64,000 bases of DNA from Pieris napi (Eukaryota; Arthropoda; Insecta; Lepidoptera; Pieridae): NCBI RefSeq assembly GCF_905475465.1, contig NC_062259.1, positions 10,364,501-10,428,500 of the forward strand, read 5' to 3'. Below, piece by piece: positions 38,328 to 50,700 of this stretch. Every line of letters begins with the position of its first letter. Within the stretch, counting starts at the first letter, position 1. The translations under genes and the position numbers were made by a program. The notes beneath the pieces are model-generated. The model saw only the letters and a program-made list of their open reading frames with translations. It was not told the origin of the DNA and ran no database searches.

Positions 38328-38484
38328 CAACCCTGCGTCATTCTGATAAACAATAAACTACAAGCTCCCTCCTTATCGGAATGCCAAATCGTAAAATGAC
38401 TGCTTCACGACTGATTTGAGCGCGACCGCCGCTGCGAAAACCGCTGTGTGAGTTCGAAAAGTGAGTTACAGAATCGCAAGGCTG
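38328..38484 (-). repeat. Foldback MITE, left end stub plus full right arm
   Basis: CAACCCTGCG (a left-end stub) is fused directly to the centre ATTCTGATAAACAATAAACT, then the complete right arm runs to TTACAGAATCGCAAGGCTG. It mirrors the copy at 10074, which keeps the other arm. It starts 77 bases after the secreted protein's stop codon. Confidence 0.82.
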
Positions 38485-39265
38485 ACTTCTCGATCTACAT
38501 GTCTATAAAAAATAAAAATGTTCAAAGGATCGGAGCCAATCTGCGACCTAATCTAATCCTAGACCCATAGGGAGTAGTAGCGCCATTAGATTATTATAAC
38601 TTAACTTATTATGCCTTTGATTTCACGGAAAGAAATAAAAAGGTTATTTAAAGGGTATTTTTTAAAGTTAGTTTAAAATTGAGGAAAAAATTTCGCGACA
38701 TCTCCTCTGAATTGAGCTAAAGCTAGTTAATATATATTTATTATGGACAAACTTTATTGCTGACAAAATATGATAACAACCTCGTTTAAATGTGCCGTTA
38801 CAACATTTTAAGGTGTATTATCTTTTCATTAAGCAGTAATAATAGTAAGCCTTCTGAGCCTGGCCCAACGTTTATAAATATAGACTATTATTTATAATAA
38901 CATCTCTCTAAAACTTAGCATCACACAAATCTTAAACAAAGTATAGGTTTAGTTTAGTTTGCTTAGACGAAAAGTTGGATATAATGTTACAGCTATTATC
39001 GAAGCTGGCATTGCTGAAACAGAATTTATTATATAAATACGTTTAATAAACATTATTCAGAATACATACATATTGTTTATCTTAATATTCATTTATAGTT
39101 TAGATACAGGACCACCAGATCGGTTAATTCGTCTAAACGGGTTCTTTTTTTTTTTACATGGAGACTTATCATATTATATCATTGGCACTACATCCTCTTT
39201 AGGTCTAGGACTTTTCTGATTTCCATTTTCAAGATTTCTGCATCTGTTTCATGATAATTTTTCAA

Positions 39266-39484
39266 TCTAATAGGCAAGTAGGGGATCAGACTCCTGTGCC
39301 TGACACACGCCGTCGACTTTTTGGGTCTAAGACATGTCTGTTTGCTCACGATGGTTTCCTTCACTGTTCGAGCGAATGTTAAATGCGCACATAGCAATAA
39401 AGTCCATTGGTGCATAGACGGGGATCGAACCTACGACCTCAGGGATGAGGGTCGCACGCTGAAGCCACTAGGCCAACACTGCTC
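39266..39484 (-). repeat. tRNA-derived SINE, family B, best-preserved copy
   Basis: It has CTAATAGGCAAGTAGGGGAT, CCTGACACACGCCGTCGAC, the antisense B box GGGGATCGAACCTACGACC and a tRNA-like head GAAGCCACTAGGCCAACACT. It serves as the reference for the split copy at 6236-7104. Confidence 0.9.
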
Positions 39485-40194
39485 AATGGAGACTTAAGGT
39501 CTACTTAATGTCGAGATTGATTATGAAAATAATATTACAACAACGGATTATACACCCTCAGTAGATTTATAATATGAACAATATTATTTAATGAAACATC
39601 TTCATAATAAATCAGAACATAAGTATTGGCCCTCTTTTTAAAAATAAGGCAGAAAGTAGGTCATTATTATTGAAGATGCATTGTAGGACTTTTTATTCAA
39701 GTGCACTTAGCTTTGGAATTAATTTATGTTTTCATTTTAATTTTCTAGTAGAGAAAGGTATGTGAAGAGTATTACGTACCTTAACCCAATAATAAATGTA
39801 ATGTATTTTCAAAATATCACATTTTCATCAAGTAGTTTTTAATTACTCTAAGGATTTAAACTCTAAATAGCTATCGCTGATCGCTTGTTTGATATAACTA
39901 CGCTTTTACTTCGGAAACCAGTGTAATTATACCTTGATGTAGAGCTATTACTGACAAAACCATCCTATTCGAGCAATTGCTCGTTGAATTTCAGTGAAAC
40001 CATTTAAAGGATCTCAATAGTGATTTTGCGATTTCAATTAAACTGATATCGGCTTATAAACCGGTCGAATGGCGAATTTGAGGAACACAAACTTTTTAGG
40101 TTACGGGTTAAGGGAATTAAGCCTTGGCCTCAAATTCACAGTCTTTTTTCTATAGTGGATAAGACTGACGATGTTTTTGATCTTTAATATTCTG

Positions 40195-40310
40195 GTTTCT
40201 TCGCGATGTTTCCCTGGACCGTAGGAGTAAGTATTTTACGCTCATGTATAGAAAATCCTTTGATGCATAACATGATTCAATACCAGTCCTAAGCACCGCC
40301 TAACACTGAT
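40195..40310 (-). repeat. tRNA-derived SINE, family B, strongly diverged copy
   Basis: TTCTTCGCGATGTTTCCCTG, TGATGCATAACATGATTCAA and GCACCGCCTAACACTG align in order with the copy at 39266. Confidence 0.6.
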
Positions 40311-40344
40311 CGATTGCGGAATTCAGGTAAACAAGAATATATTT

Positions 40345-40565
40345 TAGTATTTTTTTTTATAGAACAGGGAGCTCAGCTGATAAGTGATACAGCCGCCCAT
40401 GGACACTCAATGCCAGAGGGCTCGCGAGTGTCTTGCCGGCCTCTTAAGAATTGGTACGCTCTTTTCTTAAAGGACCCTAAAGTCGAATTGGTTTGGAAAT
40501 ACTTCAGTGGGCAGCTGGTTCCACATAGTGGTGGTGCGCGGCAAAAACCTTAAGAAACGCTCAGT
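40345..40565 (+). repeat. Repeat family C, longest copy
   Basis: It starts TTTTTTTTATAGAACAGGGA and contains GCCCATGGACACTCAATGCC, GGCTCGCGAGTG, GAATTGGTACGCTCTTTTCT and GGGCAGCTGGTTCCACATAG. This is a high-copy lepidopteran repeat, probably a LINE 3' region or derived SINE. Scraps lie at 10712, 25498, 35655, 55103 and 61225. Confidence 0.85.
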
Positions 40566-40745
40566 TGTGGAACGACAGACAAGCAGCATTGAATACGGTC
40601 AAGTGGAAGGAGCTGGGAAGCTCCTGCCCAGAGGTGAGAACAGTAATCCATGTGCGACAGAATTTGCGCTTTATACAGTGGGCGCAAGCGGTGGCCTAGA
40701 GTGAAGTACCTACCGTCTTGCCTTGCTGAGCACACCAAGCTTTTT
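40566..40745 (-). pseudogene. Jockey-like RT C-terminal fragment, abutting repeat C
   Basis: The minus strand reads RPLYKAQILSHMDYCSHLWAG and LLPLDRIQ, the strongly conserved post-RT motif (LYKAQVRPHMEYCSHLWAGAP...LLPLDRIQ) of lepidopteran jockey elements, in a 62-codon frame. It adjoins family C, which reads the other way, at about 40565. Confidence 0.85.
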
Positions 40746-41379
40746 CAAGATACAATGTATAGTTAATACTACTAAACGTGTTCAGTTTTTCAATTATTCT
40801 TGGTTATTATTTAAATAATATTCAGTCAATTAAATAAACAAATCAATCCAGTTTCTTCGGTTTCAATTTGAAATTTCCCTTTCAATTTGTCTTTAACTAG
40901 GTCACTGTTACCCTCAAAATAATTCAATGCACAATTTTAACTTTAAACGTGATTTATTCCTAAGCCTTTTGAAATTACAGCCTTATTCATAAACATAGTA
41001 TAAACCTAAATTAGTTTATTAAATTTTCATGTTAATTTATATGCCCGATGAGTGATAACGGTAAAACATCCAATTACGGGTGAAAGAACGCTTTAAAAGA
41101 AGAATTTTCCAAATACTGGTGTTTAGAATACATTTTTGTCCAATGCACTGTAAACTTGAGTATCAGCAATTACGCCCATTAATAATTGTATCTGTCTTAA
41201 ACATACACTTTAGATAATTTTCGTTGCGTATCGGAATTGCAAAATATAAATACCTCCATTAGGTATACAGTTAAGAACAAGTTAAAATCTATTTTATTTC
41301 TCCCTCGAAGTGAGCCCTAGGGTGATTTCAGTATTTCAAGTATGCTATGTCATATTGATTAGTTCAAAAAATTATGACT

Positions 41380-41460
41380 GGGAAAATGGAGGGAAAGAGA
41401 TTGAAGGAACGCAGCCCAATACGATGGACCGACCTAGTTAAACACTTAGGCACTACAGTC
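41380..41460 (+). pseudogene. Possible LINE RT C-terminal scrap
   Basis: The plus strand reads MTGKMEGKRLKERSPIRWTD, resembling the GKxxRGRPxxRWxD motif after the RT domain of RTE/CR1-like LINEs. It is too short to be sure. Confidence 0.4.
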
Positions 41461-42726
41461 TCAGGAGACGGAGGTGTTAAAAATGTGTGCTAGTACCTGA
41501 ATTAATATGTCAACAATAGGAAGGATCATATCCTGACCAATGCAATCATAACCAATGGCTTTAAACGAGACAGACATGCTCCACCCAACTTCATCTTCTG
41601 CAATCGACTGGAACGAAAAAGAAGTAATATTCGTAGTTGGACAAAACTTAAGAGATGCAATGGTTTGAGATTTAATGCTTTGATCAAAAGTGGAATGGCG
41701 GGAAAATTGTTGATTAAGCAGGTCAAAATTCAAATTAGCAGAAAGTGGCTGTTGCTGTTCGTATAAGGATGTTTTATATAGGTTTACGCTGTAATTATTT
41801 TCAGTAATATTCTATACGACTTTACAATAAATTCGTGAGAGAAATATAAGTGCTTTCAGTAAATTTAAATCATATGCAAAGGCTACATTGTAATATTATA
41901 ACGTCACTGTCACTAACGTTGTACTTTAACAATAGTAGTGTTTGTTAATGAGTTGCACCATATCCTATTTACACAATGTGTTGGATAAAAATCTAAACCT
42001 GGTGAACTCTGGTATCTCAGCCAACCTTGTAAACTTTAAAGTACCAGACGTCACATATGACGCAAATTATTTAGCATGCATAGTTCTATCCTCAGATTAG
42101 CAGGCAAGTAGCTTTTTATCCACCCGAAAAAAAAAAACAAATAAAAATTATTTAACTGCTTCTTATTTTTAACTTTCAATTTTATTTTATTTACTACACA
42201 CCTTTACACAAGACTTCATTACTTACACTGCTAACTTTTACTATTTTTTTTTTCGTTCCTTTTCTTTCTTTTTTTGCAACTGAGGAGCAAACTAGCTGCT
42301 GTGGTCTCTGGCAGAATGACCAGCGCTATGGAACATTATGCTCCGCAGCATAATGCTGATCCAGAGCCTATTACAGCCACAGCACACACGCATTGCACAC
42401 TTGTTTCTGTTTGTAATAAATGATATGACTATGTCGGTGGAATTGTACGGATTAAAATCTGCTGAAATTTCATCGGAGGTCGAAGTAAAATACGTAATTT
42501 TACCCGTATTGTCTATGTCCGTCATCGTTAGTCTCGCTATATTTCGTAGTATTTCTGACTAAAACTCTTCAAGAAACAGCGCATACCGAGTGTATAAAAG
42601 CCTAGAAAAGTACTGCCAGACAGGCGGAATCAATGACACGTGGAAAGATTCCGAGCCGCAGTTACTAACATGGACTAAGTTTGACATCATGTTAAACTTT
42701 CTCAGATTATTCTACAATATATCTTA
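41461..42726 (-). pseudogene. Unrecognised broken coding remnant, two blocks
   Basis: Block 1 (42711-42292) is one minus-strand frame with a single internal TAG near 42563; the codons on both sides look coding (for example IPPVWQYFSRLLYTR before, TSDEISADFNPYNSTDIV after). After the frame closes, an A-rich run follows (minus-strand sequence of 42240-42275), as in a reverse-transcribed copy. Block 2 (41816-41461) is a second frame, about 118 codons, with a protein-like section (NLNFDLLNQQFSRHSTFDQ, VGWSMSVSFKAIGYDCIGQD). The blocks could be two exons (possible donor AACAA/GTGTGC, acceptor AATTACAG) or separate pieces. I recognise no family. Cellular retrocopy, transposon gene or old viral insertion are all possible. 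Confidence 0.45.
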
Positions 42727-43109
42727 GATAAGGTTTTTCTGTGATGTTAAAACTATAATATCCAGGGTAGACCTTATTGTTGATTATAAAAAAACGATCA
42801 ATAAAATAGACACAGTGAGGCGAACACTATTTTTACATATTCAAGTACATAGTGTATAGAAGGTATTTTCAGGCAAGTATTATGTATATTCGGGTTCATA
42901 TATGCAAACTGTTACGAAGACGGGTGGAATGAAATGTTTCTCGATTTAACTACAACTTAAAGGCGTTTTTAGCTGAAATGTGGTTTTATGAAATATGAAA
43001 CATTTAAAATGAGGCTGTATCACATATTAATTTAAAACGACACAAAGTTAACTTTACTTTAATGACGTTGTGGTTTATGACATTTTCCTTTGAATAATTG
43101 TAATGTAAA

Positions 43110-43293
43110 GGGAGGGCAAAACTTGCTGAGTTTCTTGCCCGTTCTTCTCAGAACAAGGCCTCCTGGTAGTTTTGCGAACGGATGGCGTAGTCTTGCTCTT
43201 TCGTGAATTTTGTAAACGTTGTTGACATTCATAAGCATGCTCTCAGAAGCATCTAAATTGAATAAACGAATTTTGATTTGATTTGATTTGTTA
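43110..43293 (+). repeat. LINE 3' tail with TTTGATTTGAT end
   Basis: GAGTTTCTTGCCCGTTCTTC, GTTGACATTCATAAGCATGC and GAATAAACGAATTTTGATTT followed by TTGAT repeats are the classic 3' end of lepidopteran CR1-like LINEs. No coding part remains. Confidence 0.85.
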
Positions 43294-44722
43294 CCTTGGT
43301 TGTCAAGGCTGGAACTTTAGGATTTTTCAGAGCAAGCCTACATACACTATAGAAGAAAATACAATACGCGAGTAACCACTTTACACAGACAAATGAATTA
43401 AAAACACTTATTATGGAGGTAATAGTATTTTTAATTGTTTATTTTTTACTTCATTTATACATTAAAATTATATAACTAATTACAAAAATTATATAACTTA
43501 ATTACATTGGTCTATAATTGATAAAACGTAATCTAATTATTGTACTTTTATTTTACAACGTTTATTTTATAAATTAGACATTTCACACGGATATAAATTA
43601 TATATTAACGTTTTCAAATAAATCTAACAATCAAACAATAAATTAATTATATTTCACAAACAATAATAAAATTAAAAAAAAAAAAACAGTTAGCTAGGTG
43701 ACGCACGGACGGTGAGTAAAATTTTGTTTAAATTCATTCTAAAATATAACAAGCTCGAGACAATACAACTATACATGAAATATCTACAAACAAAACGTCA
43801 CAAGTATTTGTGCGAATTTAGGTAATTTTAAAGGAAATAATGAAACAAAAATTTTCGATATAAGGGTAAGATTTAGGATTTGGTACGAACTACGAAGTGT
43901 ATGTCGAAATTAAATACGTTTTTGTATATTATATACATTCATACGGTAGACATAATTAGCTTTTTAAGCAGACATATTTTTTTTTTAAATTAGATTAGAT
44001 AAAAGAGACGTTAAAAATAAGTTGAAAGACAATATTTGTAGTTAAAGAACAGTTATGAAGTAGTTTTTTTAATAGGGAGGAGAAATTTAATCTATCTATC
44101 TATTGTATCTAAACTCGCTCCAGTCTCAGATGGCCATCACTTAGTTATTAGTATGTCACAATTTTCTAAATATCTGAATAAAAATAACGTAGTTAACTTC
44201 TATAAGTTAACTTAGCATTTACAAATAGTTTTCGACTCTAAATCTTACCCTATGAGTTTTTACTTTTTAAATATATGTACATATCGGCTTTTAATGTATA
44301 CTGGACGATATAAAGGAATGAATTTAAAGTAATTTAATAAAATAATGGTTAGAAATAGAATCTTTATATAATAAATACTTTCTTCACATAAGCTATGTCA
44401 AACATCTTGACAAAAATAATATATGTAACGCATTTAATCTAACGGTACATTACGTGAGCCACGGCATAACGATATTAATCACAATAATACAATATATACA
44501 AAAACATTACAATTACAAAACTTGATATGTAAAAAATTCTATACAAAGTGACATAAATAAATTTTAAATACCATTTTAACTAAATTACATATAATTATGA
44601 GTTTTCCAATATATCTAATATGTACATTATAAATTATAGAATCACAATGTAACATGAGTATGAAAATCAAATAAATTCCATATAATTATGCAGTCTATAA
44701 TTTCAGCGTGAAATATTAACCG
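43294..44722 (-). other. DENND1 3' flank, probably 3' UTR
   Basis: Very AT-rich sequence directly downstream of the DENND1 stop codon. Several minus-strand AATAAA-type words occur (plus-strand TTTATT near 43437 and 43560), so the 3' UTR could end anywhere in this stretch. No other feature is visible. Confidence 0.5.
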
Positions 44723-47700
44723 CTAGTTAAATGTCGTCCAGCCCTTAGACATAGAACTAGACTCTTGGTCACTAGAACTACTCGTAAAGTTCAAACTAAA
44801 TTGACTGAAATCTAAGCCGTACTCGTGTAAAAGCGCACTATCGGTAGTTGTGTTAAGTTTTTCGATTTTGTCATTTTTATCTCGGTACCGGAGCGGATCA
44901 AAGTCTTCGAGAGCTGGCGATGAAACGTCCAGTTTAATAAGATCCACATCTGGGTCACATGACTGAAAAGAACACACTGTTAACACTAAGCGATAGAAAA
45001 TGCAGACCTCTACCCACCTTGCAACACTGACCGGGACCAACCAAACAGGACGAATTCGAAATAACGAGGACGGACAACGAAACACAATCAGGACAAATAC
45101 AAAACTCATTTAATAAGAACTTACCAAATAAATATAATAAAATTTTGACTGTTAATCTTAAATACTTTCGTTTTCAAACTTCCATACTACAAGCTTAGTC
45201 GGTATTATTATCTGAAAAAGAATTATTAAAAAAATCTTTCGCCCTTTATTCAATTTTAAACTTTAAATTATTGAAATATGGCTATTTATAGCACCTATTT
45301 AGTTTTAGCAAGGAATTAATGAGACAATTTTTATCAATGTAGTAAGACATCGACTAGAGAATGTATTTAAAATAGTATAATTTACAAACAAAAATATTTG
45401 CAATAGAACTTTTTCATTAATAAGTATTATTTATTAGCTTACGATGCATTTAGCATTACTTACTATACATACTACACGTATGTTAAAAATCAAGCAAAAT
45501 TGTGCGAAAACCGTGTATAAACCGTGGCAAGTTATCAAAGTTGTCCCTCGGGAACAATACACCACATTCAGGTTGGTTTGATTTCCAGGTCAGAATTGCA
45601 CTAAAAAGTACTATACATATGTAGTAATATGTACACAAACCACGCGTAAATGTAGCAATAAATATTTTATATGAATGCAATTTTTCTAGATGCAAAAAGT
45701 CATACATAGTGCCGTGCAGACATGCAACAAGACTGGTGAAGATAGCAAATAATAGAGGTCTCTCGATTTATTATACTGTGTAAACTCTTTATAACGAATT
45801 TCAAAGGACGAGCATTTTTGTCGTTATAGGGAGAGAAGAGAAAAAACACCACATATATAACCAATTACAATAATTTATATATAGATAGCTGACAATGGTG
45901 CGTTTAGTAACTGAGACCAAAATTTCCTACAGGCAATGTAATCTAGGAATAATGGCACACGTTTTAACAACGCAATTAACAATAACGAAGGCGTGACGGC
46001 TGTTTATGACCTCGGGTACCTTTTTAGAAATTTCGGCTCCTCAATAGTTTTGTAATCTGATTATTAAAACAATTACACTTAGGTATTTTGTTGATGTCTA
46101 AATATGAAAATATTTCTTCGTAATAGGTTGTTGCGTTATAAAAAAGGATTAATGTAAGGGTTTTGTATTTAACCAACCAATTTTTTTGTTCGTTATAAAG
46201 AGTTTATAGCGATGACGTTATAAAGAGTTTATAGCGATGACGTTATAAAGAGTTTACACTAAATATAAAAAAAATTGAAATAACTACTACTAAGCAAGCG
46301 TCGATCATTACTATGAAATATTAAAACCGACGTTTTAAGTAACAACATAGTACATGCGAAAGGGCGAATCTTCAAAATCAATTACTTTTAAAATCGTTAC
46401 ATCTGACGGGCTGCCTTTCAATTTCATCCCTACCATTAAAGCTTAACCAGATTAACATTTAAGTCGTTAGATGTCAAAAATATTGATCGCATTTTTTAAA
46501 ATTCCTTTATGTTTGAAGGATAATGAAAATAAAACTTCTTTCATTGAATTATATATTTATTTTCAATTTAAACTTATTATTACATTGAGCACTGTATACA
46601 TTTTTTTATTAGTTAACATAACAAATGAAAAAGTACATATAGCTTTTATACATTGTGTCATTGTCAAGGCTTAGTCAACAAAGAACTTTAAAAAATGCTT
46701 TCTTCAATATAATTTGACTCAATAACAATAATTATTAATTCGTTTTTATATTTTTAAAGTTTATAAAAATACGCCATCCTATTCATACAATCACAACTGA
46801 CTTGGTCACATGTTATTATTAATTACAGTTAGTATCACATTAAATCCCTAGATAACGAGAGTAATTTCAAAACTACCTAGTTGTTATAAACTAATGATAT
46901 CAGTCAATAGTCAAGACACGACTTAGAAAAGTTTCAAAAATATATTTTTTTGTATATTATATATGTACGTTATGAGGCCGGACATATGTATAGTGGAGCA
47001 TGGAAAACATGAGTATAAATAGTATTTCTACATGAAAAGCATGCATAACAAAAATAAAGCATAACAAGCAAACAGGACTAGAATAGAAAACCACGCCAAA
47101 ATTCATTTTAAAGTTTGAATTATAAGAAACATTCACTGAAATCACCTAATTTACATAGAAACTTTTTGTTCATATTGGAATACCTGCGTCAGAAAATACA
47201 TTCAGCATTAATTAATACGCGGTAAGTGCGATATCCTTAGTTATATATGAAGAAGTTAATGATTAATTCGCATGTTAACGTAATTACGAAAACAACTACG
47301 CAATAGAAAATTACCTCTACACGTCCCGTTCTCATTGCTTCCGGCCGCTTTTCTTGCACAGCCTTGGGTTGTGCATTCCCATTGCAATTAGGTCGTGTAT
47401 GCTTCACGGTTAATTGTAATTTGGGCTTATTAGTTCCTTCTGCGAAGCTGAATGTGCTCGTACGGAATTCGGCCACCTTTGGCTCATTTCTTGTTATATT
47501 GCTTACGAAACACGCCTTAGGAGGCTGTATGGACCGCGGTGGAGGCATCGGGGCTTCAGAAAAATCTATTAATTTCTTGGTTGACACAATTGGATAACGG
47601 TGACGGGTTTGGGGACGTGCCGGTAAACGAGGTGGGATTTGTGGTAACATGGTTTTCTGCAAAACAAAAGTAAAGCACGAATCGTCCTATTCGAGGATAA

Positions 47701-50700
47701 AGCAACTTAACTTTATACGCATTTACTATTAAATGCGCGAATAAAACAGAAAGCCAATTGAGTTTATAGAATAGTTAAATTACATTATCGAGTTTAGTAG
47801 AAACGGCAAAATTCATGGCACACGCAATTTCTTTTTCACGGTACAGAAACCTATTTGCCCAACATAAAAAATAATGATTTTTGTAAAAATCATATTTATT
47901 CTGAAGTCTCATTAAATGACACAACAATTTTTGCGTACATACAATATTATTATATTAGGAATGACATCAAATAGATAGTCAGTCTTTTAGTTAGAAACTT
48001 CTTACTACATTACGTTAATCGGTTTTCTGTTCAAGTTTAGGTGTCTTATCTCGAATTTGAACGACATAGTTAAGCAGAACAAGTACAGGTACATACAATG
48101 CAATCGGGTTGTGGCACGTGCTTCCTACATGGATGTTTACGAATAATTAATATGTTTGATATCATTTTTTTTTTTATTCATCCCTGTGAATGTTGCCTCT
48201 AATCATGCCCACATAGCACATAGAAAGCTGAACTTTTCGACTAATTCAAACATTCAATAACGCAAAACATTTCATAACTCTTGACACGTTGACTTCATGC
48301 TACATAGGAGAGCAAGACCCAATAGTTTGACTCACTATTTTAAGTATAATCACGTATCAAAAGCTAAGAATAGAGTGAAATGAGAATATATGATGAAATA
48401 AAACAGAAAAAATTACCGAAAATGTCTGCCAAGACATGTTGGAAAGCTTAAGTGACGAGTTAGAATACTAAAATTAGTACGCAAGTGCAACGTGTCAACC
48501 AACATTAACAATTGTTTTTCACTTTATATATTACAATACCTCTTAACCACTCGTAATAAAGCTATTTAACTATGAGGGTGTATAAAAATACGGTATATTA
48601 AAAAGTCAGACATTTTCGGGTGTAAAGTGCAAATGTTAACTCACAGGTTTGTCGGGCAAGCTAATTTCGGGGCTGTGCTCGGCGCTAGGGAAATTGTCGT
48701 TTCTATTAAGAAGGAACTCCATCTCGGTTAAGAGATCAAGGGATGCTGTGGACGGTGGTTCGTGAGAGCGTACATTCGTCGGGGAAGAGTCAGATGATGT
48801 CGACACCGGCGTTACTGAGCCGCAAGAGAATCTGCGAAGGAATTTATAACACTCATGTTATGTTTTGATCCTTCAAAAATCTCATATCTAAGCAATTCTT
48901 ATCCGTATTCTATCGTCTAATTTGCTGTCGTTAATAATATTTTGTTTTTATTTCAACCTCTCTGTTTTGGTAAATTTGTTATTTTAAAATTTATGTAATC
49001 ATTAATTTTAACTTTCTTATATTAACTTAAAAAACAATTATTGTCACATTTATGTTTTCTATCATTAGGTTAGGGGGCGTCCATAAATTACGTGAGGTGT
49101 TTTTTAAATTTTCTGTACCGCCCTCCCCCCCTGGTGAGATGTCGTGTGATTTTATTCAACCCCCTCCCCCAACCCCCAATCTCACGTGAGATTTTTCAAA
49201 ATGTCGGTTTCTTACGTAAACGCGTAAGAAGCTATCTTTTTGATCTCAGAGAACTCAAAATAACACAGAATTCGTACTATTGAGCTCGAAGAGCTCAAAA
49301 ACAAAATAAGTGAAATGTTGAGCGTTTAGGTATGGAGTTAGCGGGAAGTTGCAGAGATGGCCTTTAGGGTCAACCGTTTTCCTAATTTTTTTTTCAATCA
49401 GAAAAAAAATTGCGTTATATTTGTCGAGACCCCCCCTCTCTCCAACGTAATATTAAATGAGATTTAACTCGACCCCCCCCCCCCCCCCCCCCTTAAACAC
49501 CTCACGTAATTTATGGACGCCCCCTTATCCGTATGAGATCGCCGCCCTTGTGTTTTGTTTGTTTGCTTGTATAAGGGTGAATAAATAAAAACTATTTCAT
49601 TTTTTTAACACCATAGGCTACTCACATTACGAGTTTTCACTTTTTAGAGTAAATTTTCTTTTAAAATGTCGGCAACGACCGCCGTCTTCTTGAATAAAAA
49701 TTTCAAAAAAGTGCCGCTGGGTTAGTTAAAGTGTTTGTACTTTATGAACAGGGCGTCAGATCTTTAAAAAAAATTGTCTTTAAATATATTTTTAAATATA
49801 TAAGTGATCAGCCTTCTGTCCGAATCTAATCTTATCTGATCATGCATGGTTTCACGATGTTAACCATATGGTTAATAATAATGACATTGTACCTGCTATC
49901 ATCTGTTGTGGTGACTGAAGAAGGACGAGACCGCGATTTAGGCATTTTAATCTTCAATCCCTTTACAGCCGACTTCACGTTTTTACCTCCTTGCCGAACC
50001 TATTGAGAAAAATATTAATTATAAAATATACAACCTAAATTGCTGCATAGAAAACATAGGCTTAATTCATGCGAGCGTCATTAGATATTGCATTGAGAAG
50101 TAGCGAATACTGGCAATCTCCATAAATGTATATATAATTTTTATGACCCAATTTTCATGGTCATTTGATTTGATCAATATAAATCAGATTGCTTCAATAC
50201 ATTGATTCTCGGGAGCTTAGAATCCCAGATTAATTTGTATTATTGATTACGAGTTCAAAAATTGTATGAAACGAATTTTCCTGCTTATAGTTTTTTAAAT
50301 ATGAAGTAGTTATAATAGCAATCGTTATATATTAGTTATATATTAGTAGTTAATTAATAAATAAATCTGCTATATTCATGCAAGCACGCACCATTACCAA
50401 CATTTATTTAATTTAATATGATAAAATTGTAATATATTTCTTCTAAATCGCTCTTTAAATCAAATGGATAACACGCAACTACGATATACATGCAATAATA
50501 TACACTACTTTGTGAAATGTACGATAAAAGTCCTTGTATCACTGAATCCAAATTAAAATTATTTTTTTATATAATAATATAGCGCACTGAAAGTTATATT
50601 ATTTAAAAAGACGACTTAACCAATAATTTAACATTTATCACATCACAAAAAGCATTAATACAGAACATCATAACATAAAAAGTCAACAAACAACAACAAT

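Noticed and set aside
46190..46256. CRISPR-like short regular repeats
   Set aside because: The units are tandem and carry the terminal sequence of a MITE; the genome is eukaryotic.
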